From Mesorhizobium sp. (GTDB taxonomy: Bacteria; Pseudomonadota; Alphaproteobacteria; Rhizobiales; Rhizobiaceae): a DNA stretch of 64,000 nucleotides. The notes under the pieces are model-generated. The model was not told the origin of the DNA and ran no database searches. It was given only the letters and a program-made list of their open reading frames with translations. The DNA lies in NCBI GenBank assembly GCA_022833215.1, contig JAIPUZ010000013.1, positions 85,343-149,342 of the forward strand, in the 5' to 3' direction. Position numbers and translations under genes: made by a program. Below, piece by piece: positions 9,159 through 17,217 of this stretch. Every line of letters starts with the position of its first letter. Within the stretch, counting starts at the first letter, position 1.

Positions 9159-9709
9159 GCCACTCCTTCCTCCTGGCGCCGCCTGGAGGCCTCGCGGACG
9201 ATCATCATCGACACGTCGTCGCGGGACTGGTCATCGGGTACGATGATGCGCACGAGATCGAGATGATGTGCTTGTCCCGGCATCTCGGCGACCGCCTGGA
9301 GGATCGCTGGACAGCCAGAGGCCTCGTCGTTGGACAGACTGCCGAGCGGCGACAGCGCCACGGAGCGTAAGCCGAGCCCATCCGCCTTCCGAAAACCTTC
9401 AAGCGTGCAGCGTCGTATCAGTTCGTCGCCCGGATGCGGGCTGTCGAGAGACGCTACGACGCAATTGATCAGCCTGTCCGCCGGAACGCCAAATCCCGCA
9501 GTCACGGCCAGTTTGCCAAGCGTCATCGGTCCTGCTTCCGCACAGGCTCCTCTGAGGCGCTGGCCTCCCGCTTCATGTATGCGCTCCGCCTCGGTTCCAT
9601 AGGGCTGCAGCCAGGTGTCCACGAAGACGATCAGCCCATCAATGTTTGCTTGCTCGGCGAGCGAACCGGATAGGCACTGAATCGTTAGCCCGTCGAGATG
9701 GATTCTCAC
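9155..9709 (-). CDS. Divergent macro-domain protein
   Basis: A 184-residue protein whose order of segments matches the macro (Appr-1''-p processing) fold: IVFVDTW near residue 29, an AGGQRLRGAC helix, PMTLGKLAVTAGFGVPADRLINCVV in the position of the G-A-x-x-T-x-G-Y-x-L-P-A-K-Y-V-I-H strand, and a late SVALSPLGS strand. The usual Asn-Ala-Ala-Asn and Gly-rich GGVDGAI loops of ADP-ribose hydrolases are replaced, so the protein may bind a nucleotide ligand without classical catalysis, or be inactive. It starts with GTG behind an AAGGAG site, 21 bases after prfC, and its stop overlaps the next gene. Assignment is from motif spacing alone. Confidence 0.6.
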   Translation of the reverse strand: MRIHLDGLTIQCLSGSLAEQANIDGLIVFVDTWLQPYGTEAERIHEAGGQRLRGACAEAGPMTLGKLAVTAGFGVPADRLINCVVASLDSPHPGDELIRRCTLEGFRKADGLGLRSVALSPLGSLSNDEASGCPAILQAVAEMPGQAHHLDLVRIIVPDDQSRDDVSMMIVREASRRRQEEGVA

Positions 9710-9730
9710 ACGCTTTCTCCTTTTCCGATT

Positions 9731-11356
9731 TCACCCGCGCTCGCGGGTGGCCCAGAACTCGATGTCTGGCCAGTCGCGCTGTGTGCGGGCGAGTTCCCAT
9801 TCGTTGCGGGCAAAGTAGACGTGTGCACCGGCGCGATCCTCGGTGATGGAATTGCGCTCGGCGCGTGCGAAACGCTCGAAGGCTTCCTTGTTATTCGAGG
9901 CGATCCACCGCGCCGTTTCGAACTGGGAAGCCTCCAGCATCACGTCGACGCCATATTCGGCCGCTGCACGGGCCACCAGAACCTCAAACTGGAGTGGTCC
10001 AACGGCGCCCACGAACCACGTTGAGCCGATGATCGGCCGGAACACCTGGATGACGCCTTCCTCGGACAAATCGTCCATCGCCTTCGACAACTGTTTCATC
10101 TTCGACGTGTCGAGAATGCGGACCCGGCGAATGATCTCAGGCGCGAAGTTCGGGATACCTGTAACCGTTCTGGCGGTCCGTTCGGTTAGCGTATCGCCGA
10201 CGCTGAGCGTGCCGTGGTTGGGGATGCCGACGATGTCGCCGGCCACGGCCTCTTCGGCGAGTTCGCGTTCGCGCGCGAAGAAGAACATCGGGTTCGGCAC
10301 TTTCAGTTCACGCCCGCTTCGTACGTTCTTGAGTTTCATGCCGCGCGTGAAGCGACCTGAACAGAGCCGGACGAAGGCGATGCGGTCGCGGTGGTTCGGA
10401 TCCATGTTCGCCTGGACCTTGAACACGAAGCCGCTGACCTCATCGTCGCTCGGATCGATCGGCTCCGGCGCAGCGGGCTGTGGCTGCGGACCGGGCGAAT
10501 GTTTGGCTAGAGCATGCAGAAGTTGCCGCACGCCCACATTGCGAAGCGCCGAGCCGAAGAAGACGGGTGTCTGATGACCTTCCCGATAGCCTGCAGGATC
10601 GAACGACGAGAGTGAGGCACAGACGATTTCCAGCCCCTCCAGAGAAGGCCCGAAGATGCGGTCCTTCCTGAGTTCGGGATCTGTTGAAAGTGGCGAATCC
10701 TCGGTCCAGCGGACCGCACCGGGCGACCCGTCCGGGAGCACCATCTGCCCTCCGACGAGGTCGAGCACACCTTGGAAGTCGACGCCCATGCCCACCGGCC
10801 AAGCTAGCGGCGCGACGTCAAGCGCCAGGCGGTCCATGATTTCGTCGAGCAGGTCCAGCGGCTCGCGTCCTTCCCGGTCGACCTTGTTGATGAAGGTCAT
10901 GATCGGGATGTTGCGCATGCGACAGACCTCGAACAGCTTCCAGGTCTGGCTCTCAATGCCCTTTGCGGCGTCGATCACCATGATGGCGGAATCGACGGCA
11001 GTCAGGGTCCGGAAGGTGTCCTCGCTGAAGTCGGAGTGACCCGGCGTGTCGAGCAGGTTCATCGTCAGGCCTTCATGTTCGAAGGTCATGACGGAACTTG
11101 AGATCGAGATGCCGCGTTTCTGCTCGATCTCCATCCAGTCCGAACGCGTCCGCCGCCGCTCGCCCCGCGCCTTGACCTCTCCCGCAAGGCGGATCGAACC
11201 ACTCTCGAACAGGAGCTTTTCCGTTAACGTGGTCTTGCCCGCGTCGGGGTGTGAGATGATAGCGAAGGTGCGGCGCGAACTGCTCGTAGCTTGCAAAGGG
11301 CGCGAAGGGTTTTCGCCCGGCGATTTGGTTTCTTGGATGTCAAAGGCAGCGCCCAT
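9731..11356 (-). CDS. prfC: Peptide chain release factor 3
   Basis: A 541-residue translational GTPase close to the usual RF3 length (about 530). GTPase motifs are intact: G1 HPDAGKTT at 36-43, G3 DTPGHSDF at 103-110, and G4 NKVD at 157-160. RF3 removes RF1/RF2 from the ribosome after peptide release and takes part in post-peptidyl-transfer quality control. The first 28 residues form a Ser/Pro-rich extension before the GTPase domain. An AGGAGG site precedes the ATG. The gene heads a coupled run with a macro-domain protein and two MFS transporters. That context is atypical and could point to a response to translation-targeting compounds. Confidence 0.92.
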   Translation of the reverse strand: MGAAFDIQETKSPGENPSRPLQATSSSRRTFAIISHPDAGKTTLTEKLLFESGSIRLAGEVKARGERRRTRSDWMEIEQKRGISISSSVMTFEHEGLTMNLLDTPGHSDFSEDTFRTLTAVDSAIMVIDAAKGIESQTWKLFEVCRMRNIPIMTFINKVDREGREPLDLLDEIMDRLALDVAPLAWPVGMGVDFQGVLDLVGGQMVLPDGSPGAVRWTEDSPLSTDPELRKDRIFGPSLEGLEIVCASLSSFDPAGYREGHQTPVFFGSALRNVGVRQLLHALAKHSPGPQPQPAAPEPIDPSDDEVSGFVFKVQANMDPNHRDRIAFVRLCSGRFTRGMKLKNVRSGRELKVPNPMFFFARERELAEEAVAGDIVGIPNHGTLSVGDTLTERTARTVTGIPNFAPEIIRRVRILDTSKMKQLSKAMDDLSEEGVIQVFRPIIGSTWFVGAVGPLQFEVLVARAAAEYGVDVMLEASQFETARWIASNNKEAFERFARAERNSITEDRAGAHVYFARNEWELARTQRDWPDIEFWATRERG

Positions 11357-11624
11357 GCGCGGCCTCCTGACAATAAAAGAGGTCTCGGAACTGGCTTTTC
11401 AGCATCTCGCGGTCCTCGCGGAACTGAAGCTCCAGCCAGGTCAGCCCGTCCTCGGCAAAGGTGGTGCCTTTACCTTGTCCAAAATCGTTCACATATCGCA
11501 GCAGCGATTCGGCAACTCCGTGGCCGACGTCCTTGCGGAGCGCGACACGACAGGTTGGCTGGGAGGCAACCTCGACGGTGCTGCTCCCTTCACGGGGTAA
11601 GATAGGCACGGGCCCCGATCCCAT
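11340..11624 (-). CDS. Hypothetical 94-residue protein overlapping prfC start
   Basis: The frame ends 17 bases inside prfC, so its stop lies just past the prfC start and the prfC ribosome-binding site is within it. Its C-terminal two thirds look coding, with a mixed-charge segment (LELQFREDREMLKSQF) and three cysteines. The start at 11624 is uncertain: no strong ribosome-binding site is visible, and the frame stays open to 11723. If real, it would couple translation to prfC. It could also be a leader reading frame for regulation. No family recognised. Confidence 0.4.
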   Translation of the reverse strand: MGSGPVPILPREGSSTVEVASQPTCRVALRKDVGHGVAESLLRYVNDFGQGKGTTFAEDGLTWLELQFREDREMLKSQFRDLFYCQEAAHGRCL

Positions 11625-11685
11625 AACGTCGACGGTCGACGGGTGCGCGATCGGAGATGAAACTGTCTTGCTGGATCGTTTCGTC

Positions 11686-11714
11686 AAAAAGCGTCTCCTT
11701 TCTGTCGGAGACGC
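11686..11714 (-). terminator. Terminator-like hairpin in the leader of the prfC operon
   Basis: Read on the minus strand, a perfect 8-bp stem GCGTCTCC...GGAGACGC with an 8-base loop is followed directly by TTTTT. It lies about 60 bases before the 94-residue gene and 330 bases before prfC, pointing in the direction of that operon. No gene upstream on this strand needs a terminator nearby, so an attenuator is possible. Confidence 0.5.
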
Positions 11715-12439
11715 GCGACGCAATGCATCGGCGATGCCGATGGCAAAGCCGCTGCAGACGGCAAGAACCGCGAGACGCTGTCAAAGCTCAAGGCTTGGGC
11801 AGATTCACCGAGGTTGTCGCTGCGGTTCGCCGCGTGCCGACTGCTTCGGTGTCTCCGGTCCTCGCGAAATTGCGAGGGAATAGCTAGTATTTAAGGTATG
11901 TAAGCCACAGGTGCAACCATCGTCTCGAAATCGGAGGCACGTCAACCGAAGCTATATGGACAATTCGGTTCTAGTGGCGACCATGCCGCGACGATCATCG
12001 CAGGAGCAGGGATATGCAAGACAAAAAATGGAATGCCTGAATCAACACGCTGTCGTGCTCACATACGGCCCGACACACTTGCCAGAACGGTTGCGACTAC
12101 AGTGACGCGATATGGTATCAGAACCACCTGTTGCCCGCCGGCCTGATGCTGGCGTGAGGTCAGGCCGATTTTTCTGGCTTCGTTCGCGCTGAACTCGAGG
12201 AAAGGAAGCAGCGAAGGACAAATCGGAACTCCGCCAGAGTGGTGTAGTCGGCCCGCTTTCAAACTTGGTGTATGTATTTCCGGAACTAGCTAGTGTTTCT
12301 CCGTGGCGTTTTGGTAACCTGCAGATCACCCTTCCACGGTCGAGCAATACGACGTTTCCAAGTTTGCGAAAACTCCGTCTTCGCCAGGCTGCGAGAGCGT
12401 GTTGCTACTCAGCAGACATCCGGCCCGGCACAGCAATAT
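11715..12439. other. Gene-free stretch between prfC operon and carboxypeptidase gene
   Basis: About 725 bases without a convincing gene. Only short frames with poor codon use occur on either strand. It should hold the promoter of the minus-strand prfC operon and the 3' end of the carboxypeptidase transcript, but I see no clear terminator there. Base composition is lower in GC than in the flanking genes, and it looks like decayed sequence. Confidence 0.4.
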
Positions 12440-13777
12440 TCAAGTGTTCTGTCTAGAACTTTCGCGGACCGCGTAGCATGAGATGCTTTTCGATTTGAGC
12501 GCACGGCAGGCATCCCAAGCTGCGCCCTTCGATTCGAACCCTGCGTAACGGGCGCGATGATAGGTTTCCCCTTCCGTGGTATATTGCTGAGTGAAAGGTG
12601 AAAGAGCGCCAAGGATTGCCGGTGCGGTTTTGGTCGTGCGTTCGAGAATCTCCAGGGCCTGGGTTTTGGACGGCATGGAGGCAATCTGAATCACCCACCC
12701 GCCGCTGCGCGTTGATCCTGTGGCGATGCGGTCAATGGGGGCCATCGTTTTGACGGGCGCCTTCGGGCGTGCGTCGGACGCCACGACAGCATTGCTATAG
12801 GCGCCGATGCCGTCTTCAACATAGGCAGTCACTATCTTAATGGAAGGGCGGTCGGTTGGCACCGGCACATCGTCTTCTGGCAGCCTGACAGAAGCGACCA
12901 ATGCATCGGTCCCCGGACGGTCGATCACAAACCGATCTGGGCCAGTCGATGCCTTGGACAGATAGCGTCCAATCAAATCGATCATATGTGTATTCCTGCT
13001 ACGGCCGGAGCGCCCGCCCATCACGACGGCGACAATGCTTCGACCATCCGTTTCCACCGAACTGACCAAGTTGAAGCCGGATGCTCGTATATAGCCAGTT
13101 TTGATGCCGTCGACGCCCTTCACCCGGTCCAACAATCGGTTGTGATTGCCATAGGTGCGACCCTTGTAGGTAAAGGACCGTGTCCGAAAATAGTCGTAGT
13201 ACTCCGGATGATGGTCGCGCAGCGCCATGCCGAGCCGGGCCATATCGCGCGCAGTGGACTTCTGGGCGCCGTTTGGCAAGCCGTGGGCGTTCTTGAAGGT
13301 GGTCGAGCTCATTCCGAGTTGCCGTGCCCTGGCCGTCATCATCTGCGCGAAACCGGCTTCCGATCCGCCCAGGAACTCACCCAGGGCTGTCGCGACATCA
13401 TTGGCTGACTTCGTCACCAAGCTGAAGATCGCTTGCTCCACGGTTATGGTCTGGCCAGGCTTGAGTCCAAGTTTCGTGGGCACCTCAGCAGCAGCGTTAC
13501 GAGAAACAGGAATGCGGGTGGACTTCGAAATCCGCCCGCTCTTCAGCGCCTCGAATGTGAGATAGAGGGTCATCATTTTGGTCAGGGATGCGGGGTAACG
13601 TAGCGCGTCCGCATGATCTGCATAGAGGGTTTTGCCCGTCTTGGCGTCGACCACGATACCGGCATACTTTGAATTGGCAGTCGCCGCGGAAGGAGCCCCG
13701 ATCACGAGGATCGACACCAGCATAAATTGCCAGACTGCCTTGAGTGCAAAGTTGAAATGCCCGGCAATAGACACCAT
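12440..13777 (-). CDS. D-alanyl-D-alanine carboxypeptidase with SPOR domain
   Basis: A 445-residue penicillin-binding protein of the S11 family. An N-terminal signal segment (about residues 12-35) precedes the catalytic domain with SxxK at Ser64-Lys67 (PASLTKMM), SxN at 124-126 (KSAND) and KTG at 226-228. A SPOR-type peptidoglycan-binding domain occupies about residues 365-440. It would trim the terminal D-Ala from peptidoglycan stem peptides in the periplasm, with the SPOR domain directing it to denuded glycan at the septum. The internal Met at 13777 is chosen because it starts a normal signal peptide; the frame extends to 13825. It is the usual length for alphaproteobacterial DacC/DacF-like proteins. 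Confidence 0.9.
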   Translation of the reverse strand: MVSIAGHFNFALKAVWQFMLVSILVIGAPSAATANSKYAGIVVDAKTGKTLYADHADALRYPASLTKMMTLYLTFEALKSGRISKSTRIPVSRNAAAEVPTKLGLKPGQTITVEQAIFSLVTKSANDVATALGEFLGGSEAGFAQMMTARARQLGMSSTTFKNAHGLPNGAQKSTARDMARLGMALRDHHPEYYDYFRTRSFTYKGRTYGNHNRLLDRVKGVDGIKTGYIRASGFNLVSSVETDGRSIVAVVMGGRSGRSRNTHMIDLIGRYLSKASTGPDRFVIDRPGTDALVASVRLPEDDVPVPTDRPSIKIVTAYVEDGIGAYSNAVVASDARPKAPVKTMAPIDRIATGSTRSGGWVIQIASMPSKTQALEILERTTKTAPAILGALSPFTQQYTTEGETYHRARYAGFESKGAAWDACRALKSKSISCYAVRESSRQNT

Positions 13778-14009
13778 CCGCCTCCCGTAACCGCGAAACT
13801 GGAATTGCCGAGCGTGGGCCGGCACTGGTTGCCGAACCCTATGGGAGCCGGTGTTACGAAAAAGTTTACTAAAACTGAGTCGATCGAGGGATTTGTCGTT
13901 GGGTTAACCGCGGTGGAGAGCAGGAAAAGGTGTGGGATATTACCGGCAGTCCGAGCGAGAGAGCGGCGATAGACTTGTCGCGGTAGCCTGCACCGGACTG
14001 AATTGGAGC

Positions 14010-14532
14010 ATGCCTGACGCCGAGATCGACTCTTCGGGTGGAGCCCGCGGTTCGATCCTACAACTGAAGGCCCGCCTGCTCGATATAAGCCCGATGGTTT
14101 GAAGGCGTGTCCTAGTGCCGGTGGCCATGACGTTGAGGGAACTGCAAGGCGTCTTTCAGGTGGTGCTGGGGTGGCGCGGATTTTACCTTTCATCGGCTTC
14201 GCATCGACGCCGTGCATTACGGTTCCTAGGAGTTGTAAGCCGAAACTCCGGACCGAACGCTTCGCAGCTTCAACCTGCGCCGCGGCGACAAGTTCATCTA
14301 CGAGAACGACATGACAGACGACCGAAAGCACGATATCCGGATAGAAGCTGGGCTGGAGCGGCAGCTTCCCAATGGCTGTCCGACCTGTATAGGCGGCAGA
14401 GGCAATTGCCCGCCCGAAGAATGTGACTGTGTGGCTGTCGTTTGGCACTTAATTGTAAGAATGCGCCCGTTACGTTGGGAGCGGGAAAAAAAGATGGGGT
14501 TTAAGCCGCAGGGGGTCTACAAGCCCGCTTGA
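14010..14532 (+). pseudogene. Broken pRiA4b ORF-3-like (IS1096 passenger-type) gene
   Basis: Three-frame reading recovers the pRiA4b ORF-3 family in order. ILQLKARLLDISPMV is followed by an in-frame TGA (14100-14102, where Trp is expected), then RRVLVPVAMTLRELQGVFQV and LGWRGF, then a frameshift near 14185 into FHRLRIDAVHYG and a stop. The Cys-rich part follows in a third segment: LRRGDKFIYENDMTDDRKHD and later PTCIGGRGNCPPEECDC. The family normally reads WRRV, GW, YEYDFGDxWxH and C-GR-ACPPED here. The start at 14010 has a GGAG site. At least one nonsense change and two frame changes make a functional product unlikely. These proteins are common on plasmids and other mobile elements. The 3' limit is uncertain after about 14447. 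Confidence 0.75.
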
Positions 14533-14728
14533 CAACCCGCCGATATTTAACCGGCACTATCCGACTTCCCTGCGATCGCCGATTTCCACTTTCATCGTTT
14601 TCAGAGCTCACGCATGTATGTCCGTGTGCTGAAATGAACGAACGGCCCAAGTGCTTATTGACTGTGAAGGATAGGGTGCTGCCGTACCGCGGTGATCCAG
14701 TCACCGCGCGTCACGCCAGGAGATCGGA

Positions 14729-14959
14729 ATGGCAGAGAACAGATTTCTTACCCCCGAAGAAGTTTCGGAACGCTATCGTGGCACCGTTTCGCCCGGTACA
14801 CTACGAAACTGGAGATCGATGCGAATCGGCCCATGCTTCGTCAAGATCGGCAAAGCCGTCCTCTATCCGGTGGCCGAGCTTGATTCTTGGGATGAAAAGA
14901 ACAAAGTGAGCTGCCGGCCTCTGGGACGAATCGACGTGCGGGCTGAGGATGGAGCGTGA
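14729..14959 (+). CDS. AlpA/excisionase-like helix-turn-helix protein
   Basis: A 76-residue DNA-binding protein of the MerR-like excisionase (HTH_17) type: FLTPEEVSERY (helix 1), SPGTLRNWR (recognition helix) and GPCFVKIGKAVLYPVAELDSW (the wing and last helix). An AGGAG site lies seven bases before the ATG. Such proteins act as excisionases or transcription activators for integrative elements and prophages. No integrase is nearby, and its neighbours are a broken pRiA4b ORF-3-like gene and a truncated radC, so it is probably a surviving piece of a decayed element. Confidence 0.75.
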   Translation: MAENRFLTPEEVSERYRGTVSPGTLRNWRSMRIGPCFVKIGKAVLYPVAELDSWDEKNKVSCRPLGRIDVRAEDGA

Positions 14960-15062
14960 CGATCATGATAGGACACGAGAGACCTATCCCAAATAACGTC
15001 CCCAACTGTCTCTAAATCACAAAAATCTCTAGTATATTTAAATAGATACAGCCTTGGGTGGA

Positions 15063-15227
15063 ATGATCCACAATCATCCAAGTGGCGACCCGACGCCGTC
15101 CCGCGCCGACATCGAGATGACGAAGGAAATCATCGAGAGCGGCAAGCGGCTCGGCATAGCCGTGCATGACCATCTGATCATCGGCAAGAAGGGCTATGCT
15201 TCGATGAAGGGGCTGCTGCTGATCTGA
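15063..15227 (+). pseudogene. radC: 3' remnant of radC (JAB/MPN domain protein)
   Basis: Only the last 54 codons remain. They match the end of RadC: the metal-binding signature [15 protein letters not shown] (here after Met-Ile), then [21 protein letters not shown] and a final LLLI before TGA. A complete RadC has about 200-250 residues. Upstream the frame runs only eight codons into AT-rich DNA before a TAA at 15039. RadC-family genes occur both in rhizobial chromosomes and on mobile elements, so this may be a core gene cut by an insertion or deletion, or part of the decayed element itself. Confidence 0.8.
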
Positions 15228-15245
15228 CGGTTCGGCCAGTCCGGG

Positions 15246-15689
15246 TCAGTTCTTGCCGGCGGTGTCCGGAGCCGGCACCTCCGACTTCTGCTTGCAATCC
15301 TTCAGCCACACGTCATAGACCGCGTGCTCCACAGCGTTGAGGCCGGGGCTCTCCGCAAACATCCAGCCCGTGAAGATGCGCCTGATCTTGCGATCCAGCG
15401 TGATCTCATCGACCTCGACGAAGGAATCGGTCTTCGGCGCTTCCGCACCGGGGCGCGAGTAGCAAACCCGCGGCGTCACCTGCAACGCGCCGAACTGCAC
15501 GGTCTCGTCGATATAGACATCGAAGGAGATGATACGGCCGGTGATCTTGTCCAACCCTGCAAACTCCGCCACAGCATTGGACACGCGTTCGCCCGCGCCC
15601 TTTTCCTGCGCATGGGAAACGCCGGCAAGCGCACATATGACAGCCATTGCCGCCGCCGCGCAGATCGATATACGGCCCATTACCCTCAT
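15246..15689 (-). CDS. DUF2155 domain-containing periplasmic protein
   Basis: A 147-residue protein with a clear signal peptide (about residues 1-27, ending SHA-QE). The mature part matches DUF2155: AEFAGLDKITGRIISFDVYI, VTPRVCYSRP, and RIFTGWMFAESPGLNAVEHAVYDVWL, with two conserved cysteines (one near the C-terminus in LKDCK). In Rhizobiales this gene lies beside the NDUFA12-like complex I gene, as here. The molecular role is unknown; it is probably exported. It ends close to the radC remnant and marks the start of ordinary chromosomal gene order. Confidence 0.85.
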   Translation of the reverse strand: MRVMGRISICAAAAMAVICALAGVSHAQEKGAGERVSNAVAEFAGLDKITGRIISFDVYIDETVQFGALQVTPRVCYSRPGAEAPKTDSFVEVDEITLDRKIRRIFTGWMFAESPGLNAVEHAVYDVWLKDCKQKSEVPAPDTAGKN

Positions 15690-15804
15690 GCAGAAACACC
15701 GAATGTTGCGCCAGCGTTGATTCGAAAGGCTAGCGGGCGTTGCGGACGAGGCAACCAGCTAAACGCAAAATGTGGCAAGAAATGCCGTGACAGAGCCGAT
15801 TCGT

Positions 15805-16203
15805 TCAGGAACCGGGCGTCCAGGCATCGTAGTCGCCGGTCACCTGCGGGCGATGGCCGGTGCCCAGGATCGACCCCTTTGGGCGATAGGCGGCCGGTGT
15901 GCCGGTCAGGTTCTGCTGGTACGGCTTCTGCCATTCGTACGGCTTGTAGTCTTCCCTGGTCGGCGGCACGTCGACGCGATGATGAATCCAGCCATGCCAG
16001 CCGGGGGGGATCGCCGAGGCTTCCGAATAGCCATTGTAGATCACCCAGCGGCGTGTGCGGCCTTCCGAGTCGACTCCGCCTTCGTAGTAGACATTGCCGA
16101 ACTCGTCCTCACCGACGCGCTTGCCCTTACGCCAGGTGTGGAAGCGCGTGTTCAAATTCTGGCCATTCCACCAGGTGAAAACCTGCAGCAGAAACTTTTT
16201 CAT
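15805..16203 (-). CDS. NADH:ubiquinone oxidoreductase subunit NDUFA12-like
   Basis: A 132-residue protein of the NDUFA12/B17.2 family, an accessory subunit of respiratory complex I that is found in alphaproteobacteria and mitochondria. Typical segments are NTRFHTWRKGKRVGEDEFGN, VYYEGG, RRWVIYNGYSEASAIPPGWH and a C-terminal TGDYDAWTP. It acts on the cytosolic face of the inner membrane. The start at 16203 (MKKFLLQVFTWWNG) fits family length; the frame opens upstream to 16266 without support. It is 115 bases from DUF2155 on the same strand. Confidence 0.93.
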   Translation of the reverse strand: MKKFLLQVFTWWNGQNLNTRFHTWRKGKRVGEDEFGNVYYEGGVDSEGRTRRWVIYNGYSEASAIPPGWHGWIHHRVDVPPTREDYKPYEWQKPYQQNLTGTPAAYRPKGSILGTGHRPQVTGDYDAWTPGS

Positions 16204-16382
16204 CCAATCCTCGCCGGGCAAACCTGCCTGCCAGCTGCTTATGACCCTGCCATATGGCAATGACAAGCGTTTTGGGCAAGCCTTTTGCTGTTGCGGTGCA
16301 CAATGCGCCTTGCCAAGCCGTCTTCATATTTCTAATGCTCCCTGTCCATCGGGGCCATGCGGCAAAATACCGGAGGGAGAGA

Positions 16383-17216
16383 ATGGCACCTGTCTTATCG
16401 GCGCAATCGCACGCCAGAACGGAAGCCATCCGTGCCCGCAAGGGCGGAGAGCCGATCGTTTGCCTGACAGCCTATACCTACCCCATCGCACGCCTGCTGG
16501 AGCCGCATGTCGACCTTCTGCTGGTAGGCGACAGCGTGGCCATGGTTCTGCACGGACATGAAAACACGCTGGGCGCCACCATGGACATGATGATCCTCCA
16601 CGGACAGGCAGTCATGCGCGGGGTGCGCAACGCCTGCGTGGTGGTCGACATGCCGGCCGGCAGCTACGAGGAGTCTCCCGAACAGGCTCTGGCCTCCGCA
16701 CGACGTATTTTCGAGGAAACGCATTGCCATGCGGTGAAACTCGAAGGCGGAGCGGACATGGCCGATCGGATTGCCGCCATCGTCGGGGCGGGCATTCCCC
16801 TCATGGGCCATATCGGCCTCCAGCCGCAATCGGTGGAAAAGGAAGGCGGCTACAAGATCAAGGGCAGGACCGACGAAAGCGTTGCAAGGCTTCTCGACGA
16901 TGCACGCGCAGTCGAACAGGCGGGTGCGTTCTCGCTGGTGATCGAGGGAACGCTGGAACCGGTTGCGGCGCAAATCACACGCGAACTGGCGATTCCCACC
17001 ATCGGCATAGGTGCCAGCGCCGCCTGCGACGGCCAGATACTGGTGATCGACGACGCGATGGGCCTGACCGTCGACCGGGTTCCGAAATTCGTCAAGGAAT
17101 ATGCCGATCTGCGCAACGAAGTGGCCAAGGCGGCGATGAGCTATGCCGCGGAAGTGCGCGCACGCGCCTTCCCCACAGCGGACCATGTGTTCCGCAAGCA
17201 AGAGCCAAAGGGCTGA
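16383..17216 (+). CDS. panB: 3-methyl-2-oxobutanoate hydroxymethyltransferase
   Basis: A 277-residue PanB, the normal length. It makes ketopantoate from 2-oxoisovalerate and methylenetetrahydrofolate, the first committed step of pantothenate and CoA synthesis, in the cytosol. The family motifs are present: [13 protein letters not shown] (metal-binding Asp), KLEGG, and the conserved stretch [13 protein letters not shown]. The ATG at 16383 follows a GGAGGGAGAGA ribosome-binding site; the open frame upstream is not supported. panC begins two bases after this gene, so the two form an operon. Confidence 0.96.
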   Translation: MAPVLSAQSHARTEAIRARKGGEPIVCLTAYTYPIARLLEPHVDLLLVGDSVAMVLHGHENTLGATMDMMILHGQAVMRGVRNACVVVDMPAGSYEESPEQALASARRIFEETHCHAVKLEGGADMADRIAAIVGAGIPLMGHIGLQPQSVEKEGGYKIKGRTDESVARLLDDARAVEQAGAFSLVIEGTLEPVAAQITRELAIPTIGIGASAACDGQILVIDDAMGLTVDRVPKFVKEYADLRNEVAKAAMSYAAEVRARAFPTADHVFRKQEPKG

Positions 17217-17217
17217 C

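Noticed and set aside
12515-12545. T-loop-like GGGTTCGAATC on the minus strand, suggesting a tRNA gene
   Set aside because: It lies within the SPOR-domain part of the carboxypeptidase gene, where the same bases encode AGFESKGA. No acceptor stem or anticodon arm can be formed around it.
13702-14448. 248-residue minus-strand frame over the pRiA4b region
   Set aside because: Reads as random sequence, while the + strand gives family motifs in order.
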